Assembly: GCA_016342715.1 (NCBI GenBank) | Contig: JAEINW010000007.1 | Location: 1-57,137, forward strand | DNA from: Salinivirgaceae bacterium | GTDB taxonomy: Bacteria > Bacteroidota > Bacteroidia > Bacteroidales > SZUA-534 | Length of the DNA: 57,137 nt | Reading direction: 5' to 3' | Shown: positions 18,992 through 27,719 of the stretch, piece by piece | Layout: the number at the start of each line of letters is the position of its first letter | How positions within the stretch are numbered: position 1 is the first letter of the stretch | Made by a program: the position numbers and the translations under genes | Notes under the pieces: model-generated | The model's database searches: none | What the model was told of the DNA's origin: nothing | Seen by the model: the letters and a program-made list of their open reading frames with translations, nothing else

Positions 18992-21016
18992 TTATTTCTT
19001 ACTATTAATTTTAAAACGCCTAAAAAATAGGGCAATTAATAACAAACTTAAAAATCCAGAAATATAATACCATAAATAAGAGGCTCCTTTTTCTGTTTTT
19101 CTTATTTTTTTATCTATATCCTTTTCATTATTCTTAGCACTAAATTGATCTTCCCTAACATTTTCATCTGTTAAATCCTTAGATATTTGACCTTCACCAT
19201 TTTCAACAATGGCAGATTCTTCAGTAGGCTCAATTAAATTAAGTTCACTCGAAACCAAGAGGTTGTCCGTATCAAATTCAATTGGCTTTTTCTGGACGGC
19301 TTGAATATTTTCCTCAACCTTTTTATCAGCCACTAAATCATTTATTACTGTTGTATCTTCAAGTTCTTCTGATTCACCATCAATATCCAGATTGTAAACA
19401 ATAGCATCTTCAGCTACAACGGCATTAGCAATTTGGTTGAAAAACACCACTTGTTTTGACTGATCGTAAGCAAATTCAGGTACCGATATGGTATATTCAA
19501 ATTCGTTAAAATTTGATGACTCAAAAAATGCATTGTATGTTTTTCCTCGGGGTAAAATAAACAAGAACTTTCCAGTTTCTGAATCAGGTGTATAAATGCC
19601 AACAATTTCATCATCCATATCGGTTAAGGTAATAATTGCATTTTCAAGCATTATGCCAGTCGGACTTAATGCATAGCCTGCTATAACTGTTTGATTACGA
19701 ATGTGCGATTCCGCCAAATCAATTCTAAAAATATCATAGTCACCAATACTATTGTTTGCATAAGAGGAATAATAGGCTCGCCTTCCATCAACAGATGGAA
19801 CATAGTAAATATCATCGTCTGGCGTATTTATTGGATATCCAATATTTTGCGGCGACGACCACTTATCCATTTCATTTACAAAGCTTATAAAAATATCAAA
19901 TCCACCCATGCTATTATGCCCTTGCGAAGAAAAAAACAAAGTGGTTCCATCGGGATGAAAATAAGGTCCCTCTTCGTCGTATTTTGTATTTATTTCGGGA
20001 CCTAAATTTTGAGCTTTACTCCAATTTCCATTAGGCAATTTACGTACTCTGTATATATCTAACCCTCCGTAACCACCTTTTCTATCGGAGGTGAAAAAAA
20101 TTTGATTTTGATCAAACGACATAGAAGCGTGCGTTTCCTTGTATTTACTATTAATGTTTGCTGATAGTTTTTCTGGAACACCCCATTCAGCGCCTTTGCG
20201 GTTACTAACATAAATATTACCATCACCTTCGTCGTCGCGATAAATAAAAAGCTTACTCCCGTCAAATGAAAGTCCGATGGAAGCATCGTGACCAGCAGTA
20301 TTTACATTTGGGCTGATATTTTTTGCCGTTGTATAAGTTTTGCCGTTAAAACTACTGATATAAATATCTTCAAAATACTGACCATCATCCATTTTCATTC
20401 CGCCTGTATTCTCTTTCCGTTTTGAAGTAAAAATTAAAATACTTTCATCGCCTGATACTACCGGGCTATGCTCTGAAAATTCAGAATTCACTGCTTTACC
20501 AAGATTTGACACCGTCATTTCAACTGGAGATTTCATTAAAAACCTAGCTGACTGACAGGCTGATAATTCATGGTTGATACTTTCAATAAAATCAAGCTCT
20601 TCATTTGAAACTTTTCCTTTTAACTCAAAGAATACTCGCTCAGCATCGTCAAAACGATAACTAACATGATAGGCTTTACCCAAATAAAACAAGGTTTCTA
20701 AAGGCGCCCCTTGTTCATAATAATCTTTATCAGAGTATTCTTCAACAATTTTTTTTGAAGCATATTCCAAATATGGAATTGATTTTATTTTTTGTGTAGC
20801 TGTTTTTAGATAACAAAATCCAATTTTGAAATTTAAATTGGCATTATTTGGTGCTAATCCCAATAAATATTGAAAATTCTCCAGCGCCTTATAATAATTG
20901 CCATCTTCAAGCAAGTCTTCAGCTTCATAATATTGATCTTCATTGTATTGCGCTTTTAAACCCATGGAGCTCAGGAATAGAAAACCGAAAAAAATCGCAA
21001 GTAGATTTCGTGTCAT
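18992..21016 (-). CDS. TPR/PD40 protein with C-terminal membrane anchor
   Basis: A 674-residue paralogue of the following gene. It has the same signal peptide, TPR-like region (AEDLLEDGNYYKALENFQYLL; LFYLGKAYHVSYRFDDAERVFFEL), PD40 propeller (about 170-420: IFFTSDRKGGYGGLDIYRVR, TLFFSSQGHNSMGGFDIF) and carboxypeptidase-regulatory-like domain (about 435-525). It lacks OmpA and SPOR domains. Instead there is a long acidic linker and one transmembrane helix near residues 643-664 (YLWYYISGFLSLLLIALFF), with a short basic tail RRFKINSKK. It is therefore membrane-anchored at its C-terminus rather than held to peptidoglycan. First gene of the three-gene transcript. The pair may form one envelope complex; a T9SS or gliding-related role is inference. 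Confidence 0.8.
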   Translation of the reverse strand: MTRNLLAIFFGFLFLSSMGLKAQYNEDQYYEAEDLLEDGNYYKALENFQYLLGLAPNNANLNFKIGFCYLKTATQKIKSIPYLEYASKKIVEEYSDKDYYEQGAPLETLFYLGKAYHVSYRFDDAERVFFELKGKVSNEELDFIESINHELSACQSARFLMKSPVEMTVSNLGKAVNSEFSEHSPVVSGDESILIFTSKRKENTGGMKMDDGQYFEDIYISSFNGKTYTTAKNISPNVNTAGHDASIGLSFDGSKLFIYRDDEGDGNIYVSNRKGAEWGVPEKLSANINSKYKETHASMSFDQNQIFFTSDRKGGYGGLDIYRVRKLPNGNWSKAQNLGPEINTKYDEEGPYFHPDGTTLFFSSQGHNSMGGFDIFISFVNEMDKWSSPQNIGYPINTPDDDIYYVPSVDGRRAYYSSYANNSIGDYDIFRIDLAESHIRNQTVIAGYALSPTGIMLENAIITLTDMDDEIVGIYTPDSETGKFLFILPRGKTYNAFFESSNFNEFEYTISVPEFAYDQSKQVVFFNQIANAVVAEDAIVYNLDIDGESEELEDTTVINDLVADKKVEENIQAVQKKPIEFDTDNLLVSSELNLIEPTEESAIVENGEGQISKDLTDENVREDQFSAKNNEKDIDKKIRKTEKGASYLWYYISGFLSLLLIALFFRRFKINSKK

Positions 21017-21131
21017 TTTTTATGTGAGTTAATTTGTTGTCAGATTAGTAATATAAGCAAGTTAATAAATTACCTTACAAGTAGCAAAATAACTAATAAT
21101 TTCGAATTTTAGGAGTTAATTTTGAAAAAAT

Positions 21132-21157
21132 AAAAAAGGCTTTGATCACTCAAAGCC
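21132..21157 (-). terminator. Terminator of the E2 acyltransferase gene
   Basis: A perfect 8-bp stem (GGCTTTGA / TCAAAGCC, loop TCAC) at 21138-21157. On the minus strand it is followed by a run of six T residues. It lies 27 nt after the stop of the E2 gene. Confidence 0.85.
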
Positions 21158-21183
21158 CCATCAAGAAAATTACTTCAAAAAAT

Positions 21184-22467
21184 TTACATTATGTTTTCAC
21201 CCTTAAAGGCTTCTAAATTATCAGCCACTTGCTTAATGAACATGCCTCCCAACGAACCATCAACCACCCTATGATCGTACGATAGCGATAAAATCATTTG
21301 ATGTCTGATACCAATAGTGTCGCCATGTTCAGTTTCAATTACTGCAGGTCGTTTAATTATTGCTCCTAAAGCTAAAATTGCCACTTCGGGTTGATTTATA
21401 ATGGGTGTACCCGATAAATTACCAAAAGAACCCACATTTGTAACCGTAAAGGTTCCTCCTTGAATTTCGGTAGCTTGTAACTGCTTATTTCGTGATCGAT
21501 TGGCCAAATCGTTAACTTTTGAAGCCAAACCCGAAATACTTAAAGAATCGGCATTATGAATCACTGGAACTATTAAATTACCATCGGGTAAAGCTGTTGC
21601 CATGCCAATATTCACATTTTTTTTAACCAATATTTTTGTTCCATCAACAGAAACATTAATCATCGGAAATTTTTTAATTGCCTTTACTACAGCATCAATG
21701 AAAATTGGAGTATAGGTAAGTTTTTGACCATAAATACTCTGAAATTTTTCCTTATTTTTATTTCGCCAATTAACAATGCTTGTAACATCAACCTCGTGAA
21801 AGGAAGTTACATGTGGTGAAGTTTGTACCGATTTTACCATATGATCGGCAATGAGCTTTCTCATACGATCCATTTCAACTATGGATACATTTGGATTCCC
21901 TGAATCCGTTACCATCGTAGCAGGTTTCGAAACTGATTCTGTTGCTTGGCTTGCCTTGTGTAAATGATTTAATACATCTTCCTTTGTAATTCTCCCTCCC
22001 AATCCAGTTCCCTGGATATTGGCTAAATCGTTTACCGATAGTTTTTCTTTGTAAGCAATACTGCGAACCAAGGGACTTAAAAACAAACCGTTATCTAATT
22101 TAAAGGGGATGGATGCTTGGACCAATTCATCGACTGTGGATATGGACTCGATAGCTGGTTCTTGAACCGCTGCATCTAAATCCAATGCAAGTTCTGAAGT
22201 TGATTTCACATTGTCATTCGCAGATACTTCAACTTTTAGAATCGCAATTTCCTGTCCAATTTTTGCTATTTCGCCTGCCGGAACCAATATTTTTTCTAAA
22301 ATACCTGTGGCTGGCGAAGGGATCTCAGAATCAACTTTATCAGTGGCAATTTCAACCATCGAATCGTCTTCTTCAATCTTACTTCCCTCTTCAACTAACC
22401 ATTGAGTAATTGTAGCTTCGAATATTCCTTCTCCCATTGCTGGAAGGACAATTTTAATATTTCCCAT
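21184..22467 (-). CDS. 2-oxoacid dehydrogenase E2 (branched-chain or pyruvate type)
   Basis: A lipoate-bearing dihydrolipoamide acyltransferase of 427 residues from the MGNIKIVLPAMGEG start. An ATG 15 nt upstream is also in frame, but the family starts at MGNIKI or the equivalent. The lipoyl domain (1-77) has EIATDKVDSEI with the lipoylated lysine. A peripheral subunit-binding domain covers about 128-168 (LSPLVRSIAYKEKLSVNDL...GGRITKEDVLNHL). The catalytic domain ends with LSLSYDHRVVDGSLGGMF. Similarity in style is to the branched-chain 2-oxoacid dehydrogenase E2 of Bacteroidota. No E1 or E3 gene is adjacent, so the complex is encoded at several loci and the substrate is inferred only. Flanked downstream by its own terminator. 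Confidence 0.88.
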   Translation of the reverse strand: MGNIKIVLPAMGEGIFEATITQWLVEEGSKIEEDDSMVEIATDKVDSEIPSPATGILEKILVPAGEIAKIGQEIAILKVEVSANDNVKSTSELALDLDAAVQEPAIESISTVDELVQASIPFKLDNGLFLSPLVRSIAYKEKLSVNDLANIQGTGLGGRITKEDVLNHLHKASQATESVSKPATMVTDSGNPNVSIVEMDRMRKLIADHMVKSVQTSPHVTSFHEVDVTSIVNWRNKNKEKFQSIYGQKLTYTPIFIDAVVKAIKKFPMINVSVDGTKILVKKNVNIGMATALPDGNLIVPVIHNADSLSISGLASKVNDLANRSRNKQLQATEIQGGTFTVTNVGSFGNLSGTPIINQPEVAILALGAIIKRPAVIETEHGDTIGIRHQMILSLSYDHRVVDGSLGGMFIKQVADNLEAFKGENIM

Positions 22468-22557
22468 TTTTATTAATTCCAATTTAATTAGTCAAGATAA
22501 ACTTGCTTTCCTATTTATCATTAATATTATTTCGGAATTATAACAATAGTTTTTTAC

Positions 22558-24519
22558 TTATGTTTTACTCAGCTTTTTAATTCCTTTACTGAGGATATTA
22601 ATATCGTTTAAAATTTTATAGTTTTTTGCATAAATTAAGTTATGTTTTTCTATCATTTCAGCTTTTTCACCTTCCTTATTATTCACTGATATCCAACTAA
22701 ATACCCCCACCTTAATTCTTGGCAAATTCAAAGTATTAATATCGTTCCTTAAATAAAACCCAACCCACGATTTCATGCCAAAGAGCACAGAAAAAATATT
22801 TTTAATAAATTGATATCTATTGGAAACAAAGAGAAGAAAAACAGGACTTAAGACCATGAAAATAATTGAGAAACTCAAATCAAACAATCGCTTGTTTCGT
22901 AAATTATGCTGTTTGGTAATGTTGTTAAAATCAACGGTATATAAATCTCCTGCGGTATCGATTGAGTTACTACCAATAATTGAAAGACTTTCTGGTGGCG
23001 CTATTTTATATGCAACTTGTAAACCCTCAAGTCGGAGCATTTCTTTTATTATTCGTTGCGATGGAAGATTTGAGGCACAAAAGATTAACTCATCAATTTT
23101 ATTAATTTGAATAATCTCTTTTAATTGATTTATTGATCCTATATAGTCATCCGATTTTGTTTCTTCTTGATAATTAATAAGACCCACATATTCAAAATTA
23201 TTATTGGATTGATTGATGATTTGCAATACTCTTTCGGATTCGTTTTTTTCACCAAGCATAGCAATGCGGCTCTTTTTTCCGAAATCGAATTTGTAGCCTT
23301 TAATACCTAACAGATGAAATGATATACGAGATACTAAAATCAAAAGGATTCCCCACAAGAATCCAAGAAATATCATGGCTCTGGAAAATCTAAAATACTC
23401 AGGAAGTAAAGCATAAAGGACTAATATTAAGCCTGTCCCAATAAACAATCCACGTGAAATTTTTCCAATTCTAACAGGTTTGTCATACCCTCCTGAAAGA
23501 AAAACACTCGTCAACCAAATTAATATATAAACCGGCACCGCCAGAGCAAAATATTCCAATGGAAAATGATCAATATCGTTAAATTTATAAATGCTCCACT
23601 TTGGGGTTATCACCCAAAATCCAAGGAATAAAATAAGAGCGTCAAGAATGGGTAAAAACAACCTTTTGGCAACTCTATTTATTATTGCTATAAATGCTCT
23701 GAAATAAATCGCCATATTAATAAAGAAAGAAAACAATCGGGCATTTTTGGAAGAAAAGTGCTTACGTGCAAAAATTATCATGGCATTGTAAAACACCTTC
23801 ACATAATTGATGCTACCTTTTTTAGTACTTTCTCCTTTATAATGAATGATGGTTGTTTCAGGAAAGTAATAATTCTTATACCCTCCTTTGGTTATTCTAT
23901 ATGAAAGATCAATATCTTCACCATACATAAAATAATCTTCATCAAGCAAGCCCACTTTGTCCAGCGTTTCTTTTCGCATGAGCATAAAGGCTCCGGCCAA
24001 AACTTCAATTTCATGAACTTGATCGTTGCTTAAATATCCCAAATGATATTTTGAAAAACGCTTTGATTTGGGAAAAATTTTTGAAAGACCAAATATTTTA
24101 TAAAAAGCAACCATAGGTGTTGGCAAACCCCTTTTGCTTTCTGGTAAAAATATTCCTTTACCATCAATCATTTTAACACCTAAACCGCCAGCATCCGAAT
24201 GAGCATCCATAAATTGAACCACCTTTTCAAAGGTATTTTCTTCAACCACCGTATCGGGATTTAATAGAAGAAAATACTCACCTTTAGCAATTCGCATGGC
24301 CTGATTATTAGCCACTGCAAAGCCCGTATTTTCTTTGTTCTCAATTAAATGAACATTCGGGAATTTCTTATGCATCATGGCACAGGAACCATCTACCGAA
24401 TTATTATCAACCACAAAAATTTCAGCCTCAACATTGTGAATTGCTTTATAAACAGAGTGTAAACACTGTTCTAAAAAGTACTTTACATTATAGTTTACAA
24501 TTATTATCGATAGCTTCAT
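22558..24519 (-). CDS. Family 2 glycosyltransferase fused to a degenerate sugar-phosphate transferase-like module
   Basis: A 653-residue membrane protein for surface polysaccharide synthesis. The N-terminal GT-A domain (1-230) starts LSIIIVNYNVKYFLEQCL and has VDNNSVDGS, LLLNPDTVV and the EDIDLSYRI catalytic-base region. Transmembrane segments follow at about 255-420. Next is a nucleotide-binding Rossmann region (KSRIAMLGEKNESERVL; IDELIFCASNLPSQRI) like that in polyprenyl glycosylphosphotransferases (WbaP/WcaJ type). The C-terminus keeps NKRLFDLSFSIIFMVLSPVFLL and VLFGMKSWVGFY, which echo the opening of the sugar transferase domain. The catalytic remainder, including the acidic DE motif, is absent. 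The second half is therefore probably a membrane scaffold and not an active enzyme. No other polysaccharide gene is beside it. Confidence 0.85.
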   Translation of the reverse strand: MKLSIIIVNYNVKYFLEQCLHSVYKAIHNVEAEIFVVDNNSVDGSCAMMHKKFPNVHLIENKENTGFAVANNQAMRIAKGEYFLLLNPDTVVEENTFEKVVQFMDAHSDAGGLGVKMIDGKGIFLPESKRGLPTPMVAFYKIFGLSKIFPKSKRFSKYHLGYLSNDQVHEIEVLAGAFMLMRKETLDKVGLLDEDYFMYGEDIDLSYRITKGGYKNYYFPETTIIHYKGESTKKGSINYVKVFYNAMIIFARKHFSSKNARLFSFFINMAIYFRAFIAIINRVAKRLFLPILDALILFLGFWVITPKWSIYKFNDIDHFPLEYFALAVPVYILIWLTSVFLSGGYDKPVRIGKISRGLFIGTGLILVLYALLPEYFRFSRAMIFLGFLWGILLILVSRISFHLLGIKGYKFDFGKKSRIAMLGEKNESERVLQIINQSNNNFEYVGLINYQEETKSDDYIGSINQLKEIIQINKIDELIFCASNLPSQRIIKEMLRLEGLQVAYKIAPPESLSIIGSNSIDTAGDLYTVDFNNITKQHNLRNKRLFDLSFSIIFMVLSPVFLLFVSNRYQFIKNIFSVLFGMKSWVGFYLRNDINTLNLPRIKVGVFSWISVNNKEGEKAEMIEKHNLIYAKNYKILNDINILSKGIKKLSKT

Positions 24520-24591
24520 TAATTTTTGTTTTGGTCTTTATGCCATTGTTATTCAAGCACGAAAATATAAATAATGTTTCTTACCTAGCTA

Positions 24592-25242
24592 TTAAAACCT
24601 ATAATTACCTGATGTTTTTATTTGATAAATTATTTTATGATCGGCAAAAACCGGTTCTAACACACCAATTACAATAAAATTTGCCAAAATATTTTCTACC
24701 TTATTCTGGTTAAGCTGAGCAATTCTGCAAGCTTTTGAAAAAGTAACATCGCCATTTTCTTCAACATAACTTAATAATCTTTTTTCCGCATCGGTATATT
24801 TTAAATACACGCCTTTTGAATGAGCCTGTCGTTGCCATACTTTAATGATTACCCTATTGGCCAATTGATTTTCGTCCTTAACACGAATAAAGGCCATAAA
24901 TTTATCATCTTTACCCGGTGCATAGTGGGGTCGCTCCTTACTTTTACATACATCTACTTCAAGCACAACTTTTCCATCAACCACATGAGTGCTTGTGGTA
25001 TATTTTACTGCTGGCTTGCAATATAAAATGGAAGCAGTTTCAATCATATATACTTCTTCATCGGATCGGATGCCTGCGATTACCCCATTATCTTTCACCC
25101 CAACTAAAAGCTTGCCGCCATCGGTATTTGCAAAGGCTACTAAGGATCGTGCTATTTTTTTTGCATCGCTAATCTCAAATTTAAAATCGAGTTGTTGATG
25201 TTCTCCCTCCGCAATTAAGTTTTTTATATACTTGTCCACCAT
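24592..25242 (-). CDS. AlbA_2 (Schlafen-like) domain protein with winged helix
   Basis: A 216-residue protein with an N-terminal AlbA_2 domain, formerly called AAA_4. The diagnostic stretch is HQQLDFKFEISDAKKIARSLVAFANTDGGKLLVGVKDNGVIAGI. Residues about 85-135 continue this fold (EVDVCKSKERPHYAPGKDDKFMAFIRVKDEN). A C-terminal winged-helix segment (about 150-205) reads LLSYVEENGDVTFSKACRIAQLNQNKVENIL. Such proteins are often called putative DNA-binding or transcriptional regulators, and the domain is shared with Schlafen nucleases. No catalytic assignment is justified. The gene stands between the GT2 gene and a decayed repeat island. Confidence 0.8.
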   Translation of the reverse strand: MVDKYIKNLIAEGEHQQLDFKFEISDAKKIARSLVAFANTDGGKLLVGVKDNGVIAGIRSDEEVYMIETASILYCKPAVKYTTSTHVVDGKVVLEVDVCKSKERPHYAPGKDDKFMAFIRVKDENQLANRVIIKVWQRQAHSKGVYLKYTDAEKRLLSYVEENGDVTFSKACRIAQLNQNKVENILANFIVIGVLEPVFADHKIIYQIKTSGNYRF

Positions 25243-25327
25243 TCTTATATTTGAAAACCGAACGACAAAAATAAGAGAATTATTTCAATCACATAACTAT
25301 AAATAAATAAGCATTTCAAATAAAGAA

Positions 25328-25440
25328 AAAAATTAAAGTTAACTATCCCCGAGGCAAGCCTACGAGGCACCTACTTAACAGAAGGCAGGTTTCGCCAACT
25401 TTTTTTCAGCTTATTCAGAAACTCCTGCCTACTAGCCTTT
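25328..25440. repeat. Palindrome-rich remnant upstream of the OYE pseudogene
   Basis: A short non-coding stretch with inverted words such as AGGCAGGTTTC (25383-25393) facing GAAACTCCTGCCT (25418-25430), and GAGGCAAGCCTACGAGGC. This palindromic style matches the other repeat islands in the window but I see no second copy here. Probably an eroded dispersed repeat. Confidence 0.35.
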
Positions 25441-25454
25441 TGTTGCCAAATATT

Positions 25455-25967
25455 ATGAGTAAAGAGCTAAAACAGGGTTTTAACCTTTAAACTAATAATA
25501 AAACAGCCATACCTTTATCACCCTTTGTTGCTTTTAATGATACTGGTGGCTTTGATACTGTAGATGGAATCTTTAGATATCTGGCTACTGAACTTAGCAA
25601 AATTGGTATTGTGTACCTTCACATGGTTGATCATTCTGCAATTGGAGCTCCAGAAGTTCCAGCTAACATAAAAGAAAAAACACAAACAAATTTTGGTGGA
25701 ACAATTATTTTAAGCGGAGGATATGATAGGGAAAAAGCTGAAACTGACCTGAATGCAAACAAAGGAGAATTAGTTGCATTTGGCAGAACATTTATTAGCA
25801 ATCCTGACTTAGTTAACCGGATGGAAAACAATATTGAATTAGCTGTTCCATACTTTTCTACTTTTTACACTCCTGGAGAAAAAGGATACAGTATTCTAGA
25901 TCATATTGAAAAGTTGTGGAGCAAGCTAAAAATTTTGAAAAGGTCAGTCATAAATGATATAGTTTAG
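25455..25967 (+). pseudogene. Old Yellow Enzyme (NADH:flavin oxidoreductase) pseudogene with internal deletion
   Basis: The segment from about 25500 encodes the C-terminal third of an alkene reductase/NemA-like flavoenzyme. TAIPLSPFVAFNDTGGFDTVDGIF aligns with the RLSP region, GIVYLHMVDHSA with the family's GIAYLHM stretch, and LVAFGRTFISNPDLVNRM with the FMN-phosphate-binding VAFGRxFIANPDL. Upstream, ATG at 25455 opens MSKELKQGFNL, then TAA at 25488, in the same frame. This looks like the original N-terminus joined to the C-terminal part by a deletion of most of the barrel. The last residues (from about 25905) run into a dispersed repeat. The N-terminal link is an inference; the C-terminal identity is firm. 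Confidence 0.8.
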
Positions 25968-25971
25968 AATT
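25905..25971 (+). repeat. Dispersed repeat unit P3, copy 1
   Basis: About 67 bp, beginning ATTGAAAAGTTGTGG and ending ATGATATAGTTTAGAAT, that recurs inverted at 40825-40897 with few differences. A short piece of the same unit (AAATTTGAAAAGTTGTGGG on the minus strand) lies at 26848-26870. The unit overlaps the 3' end of the OYE pseudogene. Confidence 0.85.
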
Positions 25972-26091
25972 TAAACAACCTCGCTGCGAGCATCTGGAAA
26001 AAAAACACCCTCTGTTATTTCAAATATCCATTTGATGCTTTTTATTATCATTTGTTTCGGTTTTGCAATGTTTGTATTTGTAAGACAATAT

Positions 26092-26321
26092 CCTCCCCAG
26101 CCCTCCTTAGAAAGGAGGGAGTTAGTGAGTACTTTCAATTTTATATTAGTGGTTTACTTATTTGGCATTTGCTTTTCAAATTAATAGCATGAGTTTGGTA
26201 ACGTTAAAAGCGAAGCAGGCGCTTCGCTATCCATAGGAACTCACAGCGCCTGCTGTGAGAATAAATTCCAATATTTTGTAGCTCTCAACTCCCTCCCTAA
26301 TTTTAGCGAGGGCTGGGGAGG
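26092..26321. repeat. BIME-like element bounded by inverted REP-type palindromes
   Basis: A 32-bp palindromic unit at 26092-26123 (minus orientation) and a variant at 26287-26321 (plus orientation) face each other and bound a 230-bp segment. Each has a CCCTCC...GGAGGG or CCCTCC...GAGGG hairpin followed by CTGGGGAGG. The inner part carries two more perfect palindromes, GCGAAGC-AGGC-GCTTCGC and CTCACAGC-GCCT-GCTGTGAG. The unit at 26092-26123 is identical, base for base, to 48177-48208. This layout resembles paired REP elements (BIMEs) mobilised by a RAYT transposase in other bacteria. No such transposase is in the window. Confidence 0.75.
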
Positions 26322-26352
26322 TTAAAAAAATACTTTAATTAATTTTTAAAAA

Positions 26353-26870
26353 AGCAAAGTAGATTATTTATCTGTAATTGCTGAAAGCCATAAATAATAT
26401 AGCTTAGGGCAAGGACCTAAGTTATTTGTAGTTAATAACCAGCGATGCAAGCATAAAATCTATTTTTATGAAACCCTCACCATTAAGAGAGTTAAAAAAT
26501 ATGGTACAAAGACAAAAGGATATGAATATATGTGCAAGTTGAAACATGCGCTTTCATGGTGAGGGTTCGCCGAACTAAGCGAAGCCTTCTCACGAATACC
26601 TTAAAAAATAAATATTTATGAGTAACACCTTTGAAATAATAGAATCGTGTGAGGCAACAACCGAGTGATAACGAGTTCGTGAATACAAATAAAAATAATA
26701 GTTGCCATGAACAAATGTCACCACAAATGAATTGAAAAACATAAGTTACAGAAATACAAAGAATTAATTAAAGTTTATACAGATGAAATTATCTACATGC
26801 ATCGCAACAATTTAATATTAAATATTTAGGTGATGGTTTTATTTAAACCCACAACTTTTCAAATTGATCC
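26353..26870 (+). repeat. Composite dispersed repeat P1+P2, copy interrupted by an insertion
   Basis: P1 (26353-26460, with GCTGAAAGCCATAAATAAT and a CTTAGG/CCTAAG hairpin) and P2 (about 26785-26870, with ATTATCTACATGCATCGC and AGGTGAT) both recur, in the same order but inverted, at 40547-40334. There they are contiguous. Here they are separated by about 314 bp of unrelated DNA at 26471-26784, so this copy was split by a later insertion. No reading frame is conserved between copies. Confidence 0.8.
26471..26784. mobile_element. Nested insertion inside the composite repeat (MITE-like)
   Basis: About 314 bp that interrupts the P1+P2 repeat exactly between ATTTTTATG and GAAATTATCT, which are adjacent in the 40-kb copy. 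It opens with AAACCCTCACCAT at 26471, answered by ATGGTGAGGGTT at 26556-26567, forming a hairpin-capped unit of about 97 bp. It then carries GAACTAAGCGAAGCCTTCTCACGAA (26572-26596), found with one mismatch at 48070-48094. It has no transposase and no clear target duplication, so the class of element is uncertain. Confidence 0.55.
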
Positions 26871-26906
26871 GTGATTATCCACTTGCAAAAAAAACAAACG
26901 TATAAA

Positions 26907-26945
26907 AAAAGCGGTCATTCATTTTTTATTTGAATGGCCGCTTTT
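26907..26945 (-). terminator. Terminator of the 123-residue hypothetical gene
   Basis: A 15-bp stem (AAAAGCGGTCATTCA facing TGAATGGCCGCTTTT, one G-U pair) with a 9-nt loop. It is T-rich on both sides, so it can act in both directions. It lies 17 nt after the stop of the minus-strand gene. Confidence 0.9.
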
Positions 26946-26961
26946 ATTTTTCTATCTATTA

Positions 26962-27333
26962 TTAATACTGCTCAGCATAAGCCTGAAATGCTTTCATATA
27001 ATAATTTAAATCTTCAGCATTCATTTTTTGCGTAGGATTTTTAAACAAGCTTATTAAGTAATCTAAACTTTCTATTCTTTGCTGGTCAACGCTTATCTCT
27101 TCCTTTTCTTCATCTTCATCTTCATCAACTGGCATTGGAATATCAAAAGTTTGATAATTTTCAAGATGCTCATAAGCTAATCTTAAAATTTTAACCACCC
27201 GAGGCATTTCTTCTTCAATAAAATAAGCTCGTAGTTTTTTAAAATCTATAATTAATTTATCAATAACTATTCCTTTTCCGATCAAATCTTTTTGAACTCG
27301 GTTTATAAGTTTAAGTGCTTCAATATTTTCCAC
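26962..27333 (-). CDS. Conserved hypothetical protein, helical, acidic centre
   Basis: A 123-residue protein that I do not recognise by name. It is predicted mostly helical, with an N-terminal amphipathic stretch (ALKLINRVQKDLIGKGIVIDKLIIDFKKLRAYF) and a PRVVKILRLAYEHLENYQTFDIPMP core. A strongly acidic run, DEDEDEEKEE, precedes a C-terminal helix pair (QRIESLDYLISLF; NAEDLNYYMKAFQAYAEQY). No signal peptide or membrane segment. Coding is supported by normal composition, a clean ATG and a dedicated strong terminator. It stands alone between the repeat island and the response regulator gene. Confidence 0.75.
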   Translation of the reverse strand: MENIEALKLINRVQKDLIGKGIVIDKLIIDFKKLRAYFIEEEMPRVVKILRLAYEHLENYQTFDIPMPVDEDEDEEKEEISVDQQRIESLDYLISLFKNPTQKMNAEDLNYYMKAFQAYAEQY

Positions 27334-27719
27334 GAGAATGTATTTTTAAAGGTTCATTAATTTTGATTCCGCTCACAAACAATTTCAATAAAATTATTTG
27401 CATTGACAAATTTATACTTTAAGCTGAATTATTAAAGTGAATTACCAAATGAATTTTAAATAAAAGTGATTTTTATTTGTAACACATGAATTATCAGTGC
27501 TATATAACTTTTATAAAAAGAGCTATTGTTTTGCACCAGCCCTCCTATTAATAAAATTATTCATGAATGCTATTTAACATAAATCACATTCTAATAAATG
27601 CTATCATTTATCAACAATGTAGTATTCAACCTTAATTTTTTGATGTAAATTTAATGCTTGGTTAACACTACTTAATATTCTTAACAATATTTTTACATTC
27701 AGTTATTAAAAAAAATAAA
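27334..27719. other. 386-nt divergent intergenic region
   Basis: AT-rich DNA between the minus-strand hypothetical gene and the plus-strand response regulator. It must hold both promoters, but no exact TTTG/TAnnTTTG pair stands out. A weak AT-only inverted repeat (AAATAAAA facing TTTTATTT) lies at about 27460-27480. I see no RNA gene or open reading frame of interest. Confidence 0.5.

Noticed and set aside
26092..26321. CRISPR array in the palindromic repeats
   Set aside because: The units are few, in opposite orientations and unevenly spaced. No regular spacers and no cas genes.
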